From positions 1 through 6,461 of the forward strand of contig JANYBU010000227.1 of NCBI GenBank assembly GCA_025360665.1: a stretch of DNA of 6,461 nt. The letters are read 5' to 3'. The translations under genes were made by a program, and so were the position numbers. Of the stretch, positions 1 to 5,615 are shown in pieces. This DNA comes from Nitrospira sp. Its GTDB lineage: Bacteria; Nitrospirota; Nitrospiria; Nitrospirales; Nitrospiraceae. The notes below the pieces were generated by a model. It worked only from the letters and a program-made list of their open reading frames with translations. It did no database searches and was not told the DNA's origin. Position 1 is the stretch's first letter; each line of letters opens with the position of its first letter.

Positions 1-921
1 CTTTGCCGGTACGGCGTTCGCCAGCATTGTCGCCACCAACACCAGCACCAACGCGAGCACGAATTCGACGGTGACCCACTTTCGAAGTCCTCGTCTGCCG
101 GCCGCAGCCACATCCGCGTTCTGGGCGAGTGACGGAATCCAGATGCGGCGAGCGCACGCGGCGAGCACGAGAATCACCGCAAGCAGCGCAAGCTTTGTAT
201 TGAGAAACCAACCGTAGCTCGTCGCAACCAATGAGGCGTAGCTTGTGTCCACCATGCGATCCGCAACGATGATGCCGGTAGCAACGACAGCGACCATCAC
301 AGGCAGCGCAATTGCCGAGAAACGCTTCAGGGTTTGGACGTCGGACCGATCCACTTCCTCGTGTGATCGCTCCCCTGTGGCGGCGAACAATACTGTGAGA
401 AGGGCTGCAAGCCCTCCGAACCAGACGCTCGCCAGAACGATATGGAGCGCGTACGGCAGGACCGATGTCACGGACAGTTCTCCGGCTGCGGAATGGCTCG
501 CGAGCGATCCCACAGCCAGCGTAAGCGCGGCGACGGTCGCACACAACACATGCCGCCAGCGCGCCCAAGCTGAGAACCGAACGTAGAGGGCCACTCCGAG
601 CACGATAAGCGCAAGGGCCGCGCGTACCGTCCAGATGAACCCTATGCGAGTTTTTTGTATGAGTTCTAGCCAGGCTCCCGGACGCCAAGCATTCTCCGCC
701 ACGCCCGTGGCCTGCGCCGTAGTCGTGGCCAGCAGGCCCAGCAACCCCAGCAGAAGCGTGACCGCCAGCCATGGTAACGCCCGATTCAGACGGGCGAGCC
801 ATGGGGCGTCGAATGCAGTGTTCGCGCGCGCGGCAATCGCGAGAAAGACGCAGCCGCCGATCAGGATCATGTTCGACGCAAGCTGCAGCCAGCGGAACAG
901 TGCGCCTATGACCTCGATCAT
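1..921 (-). CDS. copD: Copper resistance protein CopD (3' end cut by window edge)
   Basis: Inner-membrane protein of the CopD family, thought to pass copper across or at the cytoplasmic membrane together with periplasmic CopC. Reading the minus strand from the ATG at 921-919 gives 307 uninterrupted residues to the window edge. Most of the protein is hydrophobic, with several membrane helices (about residues 13-30, 50-68, 96-114, 126-142, 157-181, 204-220, 240-256 and 285-303). Family hallmarks visible are ASHSAAGE (residues 141-148), a His-containing segment ending in VWFGGL (H160, 166-171), the YGWFLNTKLAL block (236-246), and an Arg/Glu-bearing last helix ending LANAVPA. That ending is close to the usual C-terminus, so only a few residues should be missing. 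The start overlaps the copC stop as ATGA, implying translational coupling. It is the last visible gene of the amoE-amoD-amoD-copC-copD cluster. Confidence 0.9.
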   Translation of the reverse strand, partial: MIEVIGALFRWLQLASNMILIGGCVFLAIAARANTAFDAPWLARLNRALPWLAVTLLLGLLGLLATTTAQATGVAENAWRPGAWLELIQKTRIGFIWTVRAALALIVLGVALYVRFSAWARWRHVLCATVAALTLAVGSLASHSAAGELSVTSVLPYALHIVLASVWFGGLAALLTVLFAATGERSHEEVDRSDVQTLKRFSAIALPVMVAVVATGIIVADRMVDTSYASLVATSYGWFLNTKLALLAVILVLAACARRIWIPSLAQNADVAAAGRRGLRKWVTVEFVLALVLVLVATMLANAVPAK

Positions 922-1322
922 TTCCTTTGCACTTTGCCCTTTACCGTAAAGTCGAAAGACGACTCCACCACGTGACCGTCTACCGACAACACCCGAAACT
1001 TCACTGAGTACTTCCCTGGTGCCAACTCCGGCAACGGCAGGACGATGGATTTCCGGTCATCCGGGGCAAGTTGAGGCTTGATCTCGGTTACGGGATGCTT
1101 CTCGGTATCGAGCACGACAAGCGACGCGTAGTCGCCTTCAATTTCCTCATTGAACCAGAGTCGCACCTGCGCCGGCGCCGTGGCGAGGACAGCCCGGCGC
1201 GGCGGCTCTGCCTTGACCAGCATTGAATGCGCCAGCACCGGGGTGACATGCACGCACATCGCCATTGCCATCACCGCGCCCACCATGACGTGCTTGAGCG
1301 TGTGAACCGCCCATGATTCCAT
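918..1322 (-). CDS. copC: Periplasmic copper-binding protein CopC
   Basis: Small periplasmic Cu(II) carrier of the CopC family, 134 residues. A signal peptide with a hydrophobic core (residues 8-30) ends in VLA, so cleavage after A31 would expose His32 as the first mature residue. The family uses such an N-terminal His, together with an Asp and a His from the conserved DGH motif, to bind Cu(II). Here the motif is S113-V-D115-G-H117, followed by the FDFTV strand. No Met-rich Cu(I) loop is evident, so this looks like a single-site Cu(II) type. The start at 1322 is supported by a GGAGGAG ribosome-binding site five bases upstream; an internal Met at residue 13 would shorten the signal peptide. 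The stop overlaps the copD start by four bases. A degraded second copy of the 5' part of this gene lies at 2032-2168. Confidence 0.92.
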   Translation of the reverse strand: MESWAVHTLKHVMVGAVMAMAMCVHVTPVLAHSMLVKAEPPRRAVLATAPAQVRLWFNEEIEGDYASLVVLDTEKHPVTEIKPQLAPDDRKSIVLPLPELAPGKYSVKFRVLSVDGHVVESSFDFTVKGKVQRK

Positions 1323-1362
1323 CGGATCTCCTCCTCATCCTTAACTGCTGAGCTCGAGCGCA

Positions 1363-1426
1363 GCAGCCGGCCATTTGGCCGTCTTGTTTCGACGCATGTC
1401 GCTCCAGTGACCGGATGGCCGGCTGC
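1363..1426 (-). repeat. 12-bp perfect inverted repeat in the amoD-copC spacer
   Basis: gcagccggccat (1363-1374) is perfectly complementary to atggccggctgc (1415-1426), with 40 bases between the arms. The GC-rich stem starts directly after the amoD copy 2 stop codon (1427-1429) and ends before the copC ribosome-binding site. There is no T-run, so it does not look like an intrinsic terminator. A role in mRNA processing or in differential expression of amoD and copC is possible. The matching spacer of the other duplicated unit (around 2190-2259) does not keep the pairing. Confidence 0.55.
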
Positions 1427-2017
1427 CTACGAAGCGGTGATACCCGAGGATTTGCGACGACCGCGCAGGAAAAAAAAGATCGCCGCTACAACGGCAATCC
1501 CGGCGAGCGGAACGATGATCATGATGTAGTGCATGAAGTGCGAAACCGCGGTCGATTCCCCTACCGAAAGCGGAAATCGCGCTACATACTCCTGCTTGCT
1601 GCCCGCGGTGACTAGACCGACGAATTTGCCGGGCTTGTCGAAGTTGTATTCGAAATTGACAAAGCCGCCGGGGTAGACCTTGGGCGGCAGGTGAAGAACC
1701 GTGATGGCCTGAAGATCCTGCTCCGAGCCCGTATCCCTGATGACCCGAATCTCGACGGGCAAAGGGCGAAGTTCCCCGTCGATATAATCGAGCACCAACA
1801 CCGTGCGGCCGGTCTCCGGAACCTCCCCGCAGAATTCCTTATTGTGTGAGTTATCAGGCTGATAGCCGGTGAGGTGCATGCCGTAGGGTCCGACCTGGAG
1901 TATGCAGAAGTTCTTTTCCAATTCGTGCCCTCCGTGCTGGGCCTGTGCGGAGAATGGAACCCCGACCGCCAGCATCACGACGCACAGGCCAGCAGGTTTC
2001 AGAAATTTCAAAGACAT
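1427..2017 (-). CDS. amoD: AmoD-family membrane-anchored periplasmic copper protein, copy 2
   Basis: 196-residue protein of the AmoD/PmoD family, found beside ammonia and methane monooxygenase genes and linked to copper handling. Signal peptide at residues 1-26 or so (ending AQA), a periplasmic domain of about 135 residues, one C-terminal membrane helix (about 164-184), then a short basic cytoplasmic tail (RGRRK). Possible copper ligands are H28, C38, the M47-H48 pair in GPYGMHLTGYQPD, and C63 in KEFC. The methanotroph homologue PmoD has been reported to form a dinuclear CuA-type site; I have not mapped its ligands residue by residue. The start has an AAGGAG ribosome-binding site seven bases upstream. 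The protein is very similar to its neighbour at 2260-2847; residues 89-116 are identical. It is followed by copC after 104 bases. Confidence 0.82.
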   Translation of the reverse strand: MSLKFLKPAGLCVVMLAVGVPFSAQAQHGGHELEKNFCILQVGPYGMHLTGYQPDNSHNKEFCGEVPETGRTVLVLDYIDGELRPLPVEIRVIRDTGSEQDLQAITVLHLPPKVYPGGFVNFEYNFDKPGKFVGLVTAGSKQEYVARFPLSVGESTAVSHFMHYIMIIVPLAGIAVVAAIFFFLRGRRKSSGITAS

Positions 2018-2031
2018 TGTCAGGCTCCTTC

Positions 2032-2168
2032 TTAGGCGCTCTCAATTTCCTCGTTGAACCAGAATCCCACCTGCGCCGGGGCAACATGCATGCGCATCGC
2101 CCTCACAGCGCCCACCATCACGTGCTCGAGCGCGTGAACCGCCAAAATGATTCCATCGGACCTTCTTC
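2032..2168 (-). pseudogene. Degraded fragment of a second copC
   Basis: This stretch aligns base for base with the 5' part and leader of the intact copC. Positions 2042-2079 match 1138-1175 with only a few differences, and 2083-2168 match the region from about 1245 to 1328. Relative to copC it lacks 66 bases (22 codons, signal-peptide end and mature start) and a further 6 bases. It also has 2 extra bases near the start codon (ATG at 2156-2154) that shift the frame into an early stop. Downstream of the NEEIE codons the match stops and the sequence runs straight into the ribosome-binding site of amoD copy 2. An in-frame remnant of 28 codons (ATG 2118 to TAA 2032) could still be read, but it lacks the copper ligands. 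It is best explained as the leftover of a tandem duplication of an amoD-copC unit. Confidence 0.85.
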
Positions 2169-2259
2169 TCGTCCTTGACTGCTACGCTCCAGCACAACAT
2201 TGACCGTTTGACCGTCTTGTTTCGGCACATAACTCTCCACAGACCGAATGGCCTGCCGC

Positions 2260-2847
2260 CTACGAAACGGTGCTGTCCGAAGTTTTTCCACGACCGCGCA
2301 GGAAAAAGAACATCACCACCGCTACAACGGCAATCCCTGCGAACGCGATCATGAAATAGCCGGGAGGCATCGGTATTTTCGTTTCCCCTACCGAGAACGG
2401 GAATCGCGATACAAGGTCCTGCTTGTCGCCCACGGTTACCAGACCAATGAATTTGCCGGGCTTGTCGAAACTGTATTCGAAATTGATCGAACCGCTGGGA
2501 TAAACCTTGGGCGGCAGGTGAAGGACCGTGATAGCCTGAAGATCCTGCTCCGAGCCCGTATCCCTGATGACCCGAATCTCGGTGGTCAACGGGCGGAGTG
2601 CGTCTTCCATATAATCGAGCACCACGACCGTGCGGCCGGTCTCCGGAATGTCCTCGCAGAATTCCTTATTGCGTGAGTTGTCAGGCTGATAGCCGGTGAA
2701 GTGCATGTTGTACGGGCCGATCGTGAGTCTGCACATGTCCTCTGCCAATGCCAGTCCTCCGTGAGCCTGGGCCTGTGTGGAGAATGAAACTCCAATCGCG
2801 AGCATCACCAAGCACAGGCCAACAGGTTTCAGAAATTGCAACGACAT
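2260..2847 (-). CDS. amoD: AmoD-family membrane-anchored periplasmic copper protein, copy 1
   Basis: 195-residue AmoD/PmoD-family protein. I place the start at the ATG 2847-2845, because the paralogue begins with the same MSL-FLKP sequence and an AGGGAGGA ribosome-binding site (2856-2863) sits eight bases upstream. The adjacent ATG at 2850 is also possible. The open frame extends to an ATG at 2880, but that start has no such support. Signal peptide up to about residue 28 (ending AQA), periplasmic domain, C-terminal helix (about 163-184), basic tail RGRGK. Candidate ligands are H29, C39, M48-H49 in GPYNMHFTGYQPD, and C64. It lies between the AmoE-like gene (61-base gap) and the copC fragment, and presumably shares their transcript. 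Function in copper delivery to ammonia monooxygenase is inferred from family and context, not shown by the sequence. Confidence 0.82.
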   Translation of the reverse strand: MSLQFLKPVGLCLVMLAIGVSFSTQAQAHGGLALAEDMCRLTIGPYNMHFTGYQPDNSRNKEFCEDIPETGRTVVVLDYMEDALRPLTTEIRVIRDTGSEQDLQAITVLHLPPKVYPSGSINFEYSFDKPGKFIGLVTVGDKQDLVSRFPFSVGETKIPMPPGYFMIAFAGIAVVAVVMFFFLRGRGKTSDSTVS

Positions 2848-2855
2848 CATCAGGA

Positions 2856-2863
2856 TCCTCCCT
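2856..2863 (-). promoter_or_regulatory. Ribosome-binding site deciding the amoD copy 1 start
   Basis: Minus-strand AGGGAGGA lies five bases before the ATG at 2850 and eight before the ATG at 2847. It sits inside the longer reading frame that begins at 2880, arguing against that upstream start. Confidence 0.75.
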
Positions 2864-2908
2864 ATGGAATTATGAACCATGTGATCGCGGACCGGCTCGT
2901 CTGGTTTC

Positions 2909-3496
2909 CTACGAACGGAGGACAGACCACCAACTCCTCAACCACTTCGATTTTACGATCTTGTACGCGAGCCAAGCAAGTAGCAGCAGTCCTACCAACG
3001 GCTCTACTATGGAAAGCACAAGCTTCTGATAGTCGATCATCTGTACCCGCAATAGATACTGGTAGCGCGAAGGACTTTTCCCCTCCGCCGTAATGATGAC
3101 CCTGTACAGGCCCTCGTCCAGCTTGGCTTCGCCCCTGACTACTCCGTCCGGGTGGTGGCTCGGACGCCAGTCTGCCACCGTCTGAGCTTCTGTTCCGTCG
3201 ATTGTCCCGTCGACTCCCTTCACGACCCGCATACCTACCGGCACGTTGCGCAATGCCGGGTCCACGAGGTCCACGACCATGAAGGTCTCGCCTGTCTTGG
3301 GAATTTCCGTGCAGTATTGCGCTTTCAGCTCATATTGCGGCTGATAGGTGCTGAAATGCACCACGCTCTCCCCTACCCGGCGCGCGCAAGGGTCTGCTTC
3401 AATTGGCGCATCTCCATGTGCAGCGGCTGCGCCGGGGTATAGTGCTGCAACAAGAACGAGAACTGTAGAGCCTGCCCATGTCACTTGCCTAATCAT
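2909..3496 (-). CDS. amoE: AmoE-like membrane-anchored periplasmic protein (AmoD paralogue)
   Basis: 195-residue protein, distant paralogue of the two downstream AmoD proteins with the same plan: signal peptide (residues 1-26, ending AAAA), periplasmic domain, one C-terminal helix (about 158-179) and a basic, Trp-rich tail. The start at 3496 is chosen because AGGAGGG (3506-3512) lies ten bases upstream. An upstream ATG at 3553 would add a 19-residue Gly/Pro-rich stretch unlike a signal peptide. Shared features are H27, C37, H47, the YQP motif, C62 and IPKTGE, at the same spacing as in AmoD. The Met before the central His in AmoD is Val46 here. The name amoE rests on gene order (amoE precedes amoD in ammonia oxidisers) and on being the divergent copy; it could also be called a third amoD. 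It is the first gene of the cluster, about 90 bases behind a strong promoter. Confidence 0.72.
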   Translation of the reverse strand: MIRQVTWAGSTVLVLVAALYPGAAAAHGDAPIEADPCARRVGESVVHFSTYQPQYELKAQYCTEIPKTGETFMVVDLVDPALRNVPVGMRVVKGVDGTIDGTEAQTVADWRPSHHPDGVVRGEAKLDEGLYRVIITAEGKSPSRYQYLLRVQMIDYQKLVLSIVEPLVGLLLLAWLAYKIVKSKWLRSWWSVLRS

Positions 3497-3505
3497 TATG
3501 CCGAA

Positions 3506-3512
3506 CCCTCCT
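3506..3512 (-). promoter_or_regulatory. Ribosome-binding site deciding the amoE start
   Basis: Minus-strand AGGAGGG lies ten bases before the ATG at 3496. It falls inside the longer frame starting at 3553, so it supports the shorter protein that begins directly with a signal peptide. Confidence 0.75.
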
Positions 3513-3592
3513 GATTTTGGACCTTGCGATAATCCGCCGCTCGGTCCACCCACGGTGACGGCGCTCCATGCGGCTCAGCGACCCCAGCGCTT

Positions 3593-3621
3593 ATTATATT
3601 GTGCAACTAGCAACATGTCAT
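3593..3621 (-). promoter_or_regulatory. Sigma-70-type promoter of the amoE-amoD-amoD-copC-copD cluster
   Basis: On the minus strand there is a -35 box ATGACA (3621-3616, five of six consensus bases), a 17-base spacer, and a perfect -10 box TATAAT (3598-3593). Transcription would begin near 3586 and give a leader of about 90 bases before amoE. Spacing and box quality make this the best promoter in the window. It lies just outside the 5' end of an IS630-family relic on the other strand, so part of it may derive from the insertion sequence. Confidence 0.7.
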
Positions 3622-3662
3622 ATTGTCTCCTTCTCACTCATCATATGACGAAGGGAGAGGCC

Positions 3663-3945
3663 ATGCGAGGTCAGCCATTGGTGATCACGGAACAAGATCG
3701 TCACACCTCGGCATCATGGGTACGGGCACCCAAGACGGAGCAACGGCTGGCGGGGCACCCCCGGGTACACGTGCACTTCACGCCTACTTATACCTCGTGG
3801 CTCAATTAGGTGGAGGTCTAGTTCAATATCCTCGCTCGGGCCGCCCTCGCAGATGCGAGCCCAGATCAATGCCTTCGTCGCTGCCTACAATGCGACGGCG
3901 CATCCGTGCGAATGGACCACACAAATAGTCTGCCCCAACCATCTC
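3663..3945 (+). pseudogene. IS630-family transposase relic 1 with internal deletion
   Basis: The frame opens with MRGQPLVITEQDRHT...KTEQRLA, which resembles the N-terminus of IS630-family transposases, behind a GGGAGAGG ribosome-binding site. After about 30 codons it jumps straight to the C-terminal catalytic region, HPRVHVHFTPTYTSWLN (about 3753-3806), so most of the usual 340 or so residues are missing. Two in-frame TAG codons follow (3807-3809 and 3819-3821). A frameshift then leads to the typical end QINAFVAAYNATAHPCEW (about 3859-3912) in another frame. It cannot make an active transposase. It lies tail to tail with the second relic. Confidence 0.8.
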
Positions 3946-3951
3946 CAAGTC

Positions 3952-4425
3952 TCAACATGCGCCAATGAATGCAATCACGTACCAGTCTACTGTCTCACTA
4001 ACGGCTTTACAACGCCTGGTCTTTGCCAGAAGGTCTTCAACTGTATTAGTCCACACGAACGCCTTGTAGTTTTTGTTACAGAGCCGAATGAACTCGTCGA
4101 TCGCTTCGACCAACTCCGGCACACTCTTAAAGACGCCGCACGGGATTCGCTTGCGCGGGATCTCCCGAACCAGCACTCGACCAGGTTCAGCCACGAGGCA
4201 CTCCGGGGGTAACGTGCAGATGAAGCCGTGGATGCTTCGCACGCCATGTGTTCACATTGGGAGGCGGTGCATCCCATCGTTGTCCAGGATCAAGTGGGGT
4301 GCCACAAAAATATCGCAAAACTTACCAGAACCGACCCAATACTGTAAAGATAAAGGGTAACTACTCTGGTGGCCGTCATCATGCATCATGATGCCACCAA
4401 ACAGGGCAAGATCCCCCCTCCCCCA
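3952..4425 (-). pseudogene. IS630-family transposase relic 2 (3' half, frameshifted)
   Basis: On the minus strand, pieces of the C-terminal half of an IS630-family (DDE) transposase appear in order but in different frames. These are GDLALFGGI (about 4418-4392), APHLILDNDG (about 4307-4278, containing a catalytic-type Asp), HPRLHLHVTP and SASWLNLVE (about 4230-4180), and GVFKSVPELVEAIDEF with FVWTNTVEDLLAKTRRCK (about 4130-3990), ending at TGA 3954-3952. At least three frame changes and a stop after LPM (4252) break it. The N-terminal half is not visible. It differs in sequence from relic 1, so it is a different IS630 member. The upper boundary is approximate. Confidence 0.78.
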
Positions 4426-4492
4426 TCGCGCAAGGCAAGCGAAAAACCAAAAAATGTTTTTTCTGCTGGACTCGGCCTGGGCTCCTGCTGTC

Positions 4493-4528
4493 CCGTATGA
4501 ACCATGACCGACGTCATGGTTCATACGG
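4493..4528. repeat. Perfect 16-bp hairpin palindrome
   Basis: ccgtatgaaccatgac (4493-4508) and gtcatggttcatacgg (4513-4528) are exact reverse complements separated by the four bases cgac. No T-run follows on either strand, so it is not a standard intrinsic terminator. It sits between the IS630 debris and the ccm side. It may be two abutting inverted-repeat ends of a lost element, a regulator site or an RNA hairpin. Confidence 0.85.
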
Positions 4529-4793
4529 CCGGGGACAACGCGCCGAGGACATCGGGCACAATCTGGCCGAAACGGGAAATTTGCATGATGAAGATTTCGC
4601 AGAAGATCTCCGGGCTGTTCCCTGCGAACCGTGGGCCCAAGCCTTCTGTCTCATCCGCAGCTACATCTCCACGGCTCACCAGCACACCACGGGCACGCCG
4701 GGCTCCATCGCCCGCGTCTTCACCGGCGACCCTGCGATGGAACCCATTGCCCAACCGTCTTTGACTCACCGGTGTCAGATAGGCGACAATTGA
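4497..4793 (+). CDS. Unidentified reading frame, possibly a truncated gene
   Basis: A 98-codon frame whose middle and end look coding. Between about 4630 and 4735 almost every third codon position is G or C, unlike the other frames there. The product is soluble, with no signal peptide or membrane helix, and has a segment containing EPWAQAFCLIRSYISTAH followed by a TPGSIARVFTGDPAMEP stretch. I do not recognise a family. The ATG at 4497 lies inside the hairpin and has no clear ribosome-binding site, and the frame stays open upstream to about 4392. The real gene may therefore have lost its 5' end to the insertion-sequence events next door. It ends 201 bases before ccmA on the same strand. A chance frame is not excluded. 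Confidence 0.35.
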   Translation: MNHDRRHGSYGRGQRAEDIGHNLAETGNLHDEDFAEDLRAVPCEPWAQAFCLIRSYISTAHQHTTGTPGSIARVFTGDPAMEPIAQPSLTHRCQIGDN

Positions 4794-4889
4794 CAAAATG
4801 ATATTTGTTCCCTTAGCAAGAGGCCACAAATTCCCATACTTGTGACACCGACCTTGCAAATTGACTATCGCTTCAGCGACAGTTGTATC
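4790..4889 (+). promoter_or_regulatory. Candidate promoter region of the ccm operon
   Basis: The 201-base gap before ccmA is AT-richer than its surroundings. It holds a perfect -35 box TTGACA (4790-4795) but only poor -10 candidates 17-18 bases on (TTAGCA or TAGCAA near 4813). It also holds TTGACT (4861-4866) followed 17 bases later by TGTATC (4884-4889). Either could start the ccm transcript. I see no RNA gene, terminator or further reading frame between 4794 and 4994. Confidence 0.25.
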
Positions 4890-4994
4890 GTATGAGGCGT
4901 CAGGCGGTGTCGGAAAAACGCTCACAGACAGTCCGACTCAAAAAAATCAACGCTACGGCAATTCTTCTTCGGCCCCGGTAGGATTTCTCGAAAT

Positions 4995-5615
4995 ATGTTC
5001 CAAACCGTCGCACTGAGTGGCAGTCGTGGGGAACGACTGCTGTTCTCCAACGTCAGCGTGACGGTCAAGCCAGGAACTCTCTTGGCTGTGGTGGGTGAGA
5101 ACGGCAGTGGGAAAACCAGCTTCCTCCGCATGCTGTGCGGCCTGTTATCGCCTGACTGCGGTGCGATCCTTTGGCAGGGGAAAGACATCCGCCAACTCAA
5201 GGAACTCTATTGTGCCCAGCTCACCTATGTTGGGCATCTCAACGGAATCAAGGACGACCTGACTCCGGTCGAAAACCTCAAGGTCTCCGCCTCCCTGGCT
5301 GGCGATGAAAGTTCCGGCACAATCGTGCAGAAGGCATTGGAGGCCGTCGGTCTCGGGCGACCGGTTCATCTTCTGCCGACGAGGATACTATCACAAGGAC
5401 AAAAGCGCCGCGTGGCGCTGGCACGTCTCTGGCTTTCCACGCGTCCGTTATGGCTCCTGGATGAACCGTTTGCTTCACTTGATGCTGCCGCCACAAGTTA
5501 CCTGACACAACGCCTGCAGTCGCATCTGAGTAATGGCGGCATGGTGGTCGTCGCCACTCACCAGGAGATTGCTCTCCCAGCTGATTCCGTCCAGCACCTG
5601 AGGCTGACTCGATGA
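4995..5615 (+). CDS. ccmA: Cytochrome c biogenesis ATP-binding export protein CcmA
   Basis: ATPase subunit of the CcmABC(D) complex of System I cytochrome c maturation. ATP hydrolysis by CcmA drives release of haem-loaded CcmE from CcmC. At 206 residues it is the usual length. Visible are Walker A GENGSGKT (34-41), the family-typical GHLNGIKDDLTPVENL (80-95), the ABC signature LSQGQ (132-136), Walker B PLWLLDEP (151-158), D-loop SLD (161-163) and the switch His in ATH (189). All catalytic residues are present. The start at 4995 gives the expected N-terminus; the ribosome-binding site is weak (a GGA about 11 bases upstream). The stop overlaps the ccmB start as ATGA. It is the first gene of a plus-strand operon divergent from the amoE cluster. 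Confidence 0.95.
   Translation: MFQTVALSGSRGERLLFSNVSVTVKPGTLLAVVGENGSGKTSFLRMLCGLLSPDCGAILWQGKDIRQLKELYCAQLTYVGHLNGIKDDLTPVENLKVSASLAGDESSGTIVQKALEAVGLGRPVHLLPTRILSQGQKRRVALARLWLSTRPLWLLDEPFASLDAAATSYLTQRLQSHLSNGGMVVVATHQEIALPADSVQHLRLTR

Larger units (their letters stand above)
1138..2870. repeat. Ancient tandem duplication of an amoD-copC(5') unit
   Basis: Two direct copies are visible. Unit A is about 1138-2037 (copC 5' part, spacer, amoD copy 2) and unit B about 2042-2870 (copC fragment, spacer, amoD copy 1). The offset between matching bases is 904 at the copC end, falls to 838 and 832 after deletions in unit B, and is 827 inside amoD. The spacers also match, for example gaccgtcttgtttcg at 2211-2225 against ggccgtcttgtttcg at 1377-1391. 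A 48-base run is identical between 1707-1754 and 2534-2581. Confidence 0.85.

Noticed and set aside
245..949. Two plus-strand open frames (245-586 and 635-949)
   Set aside because: They run antisense to copD, whose minus-strand frame is continuous and shows clear family motifs; their translations are low-complexity Ala/Arg/Ser/Thr sequences typical of shadow frames.
2042..2230. A 62-codon minus-strand frame in the amoD-amoD spacer
   Set aside because: It reads through the copC fossil in the wrong frame (the copC-like residues are in another frame), so it is not an independent gene.
2871..2881. tatgaaccatg shared between the amoD copy 1 leader and the hairpin at 4496-4506, as a common regulatory motif
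   Set aside because: An 11-base match is expected several times by chance in a window of this size when both strands are compared, and nothing else around the two sites agrees.
3593..3662. Terminal inverted repeats for IS630 relic 1
   Set aside because: I could not find a convincing reverse complement of this region near 3930-3990, so element ends cannot be drawn.
4493..4528. The hairpin as an intrinsic terminator
   Set aside because: Neither strand has a T-run after the stem, and no recognised intact gene ends there.
4770..4910. Repeated cggtgtc/gacaccg heptamers in the ccmA leader as operator sites
   Set aside because: Only seven to eight bases each, irregular spacing and orientation; consistent with chance.
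4521..4925. A 134-codon minus-strand frame opposite the unidentified plus-strand frame
   Set aside because: No family resemblance, no ribosome-binding site or signal peptide, and codon third-position bias favours the plus strand here.
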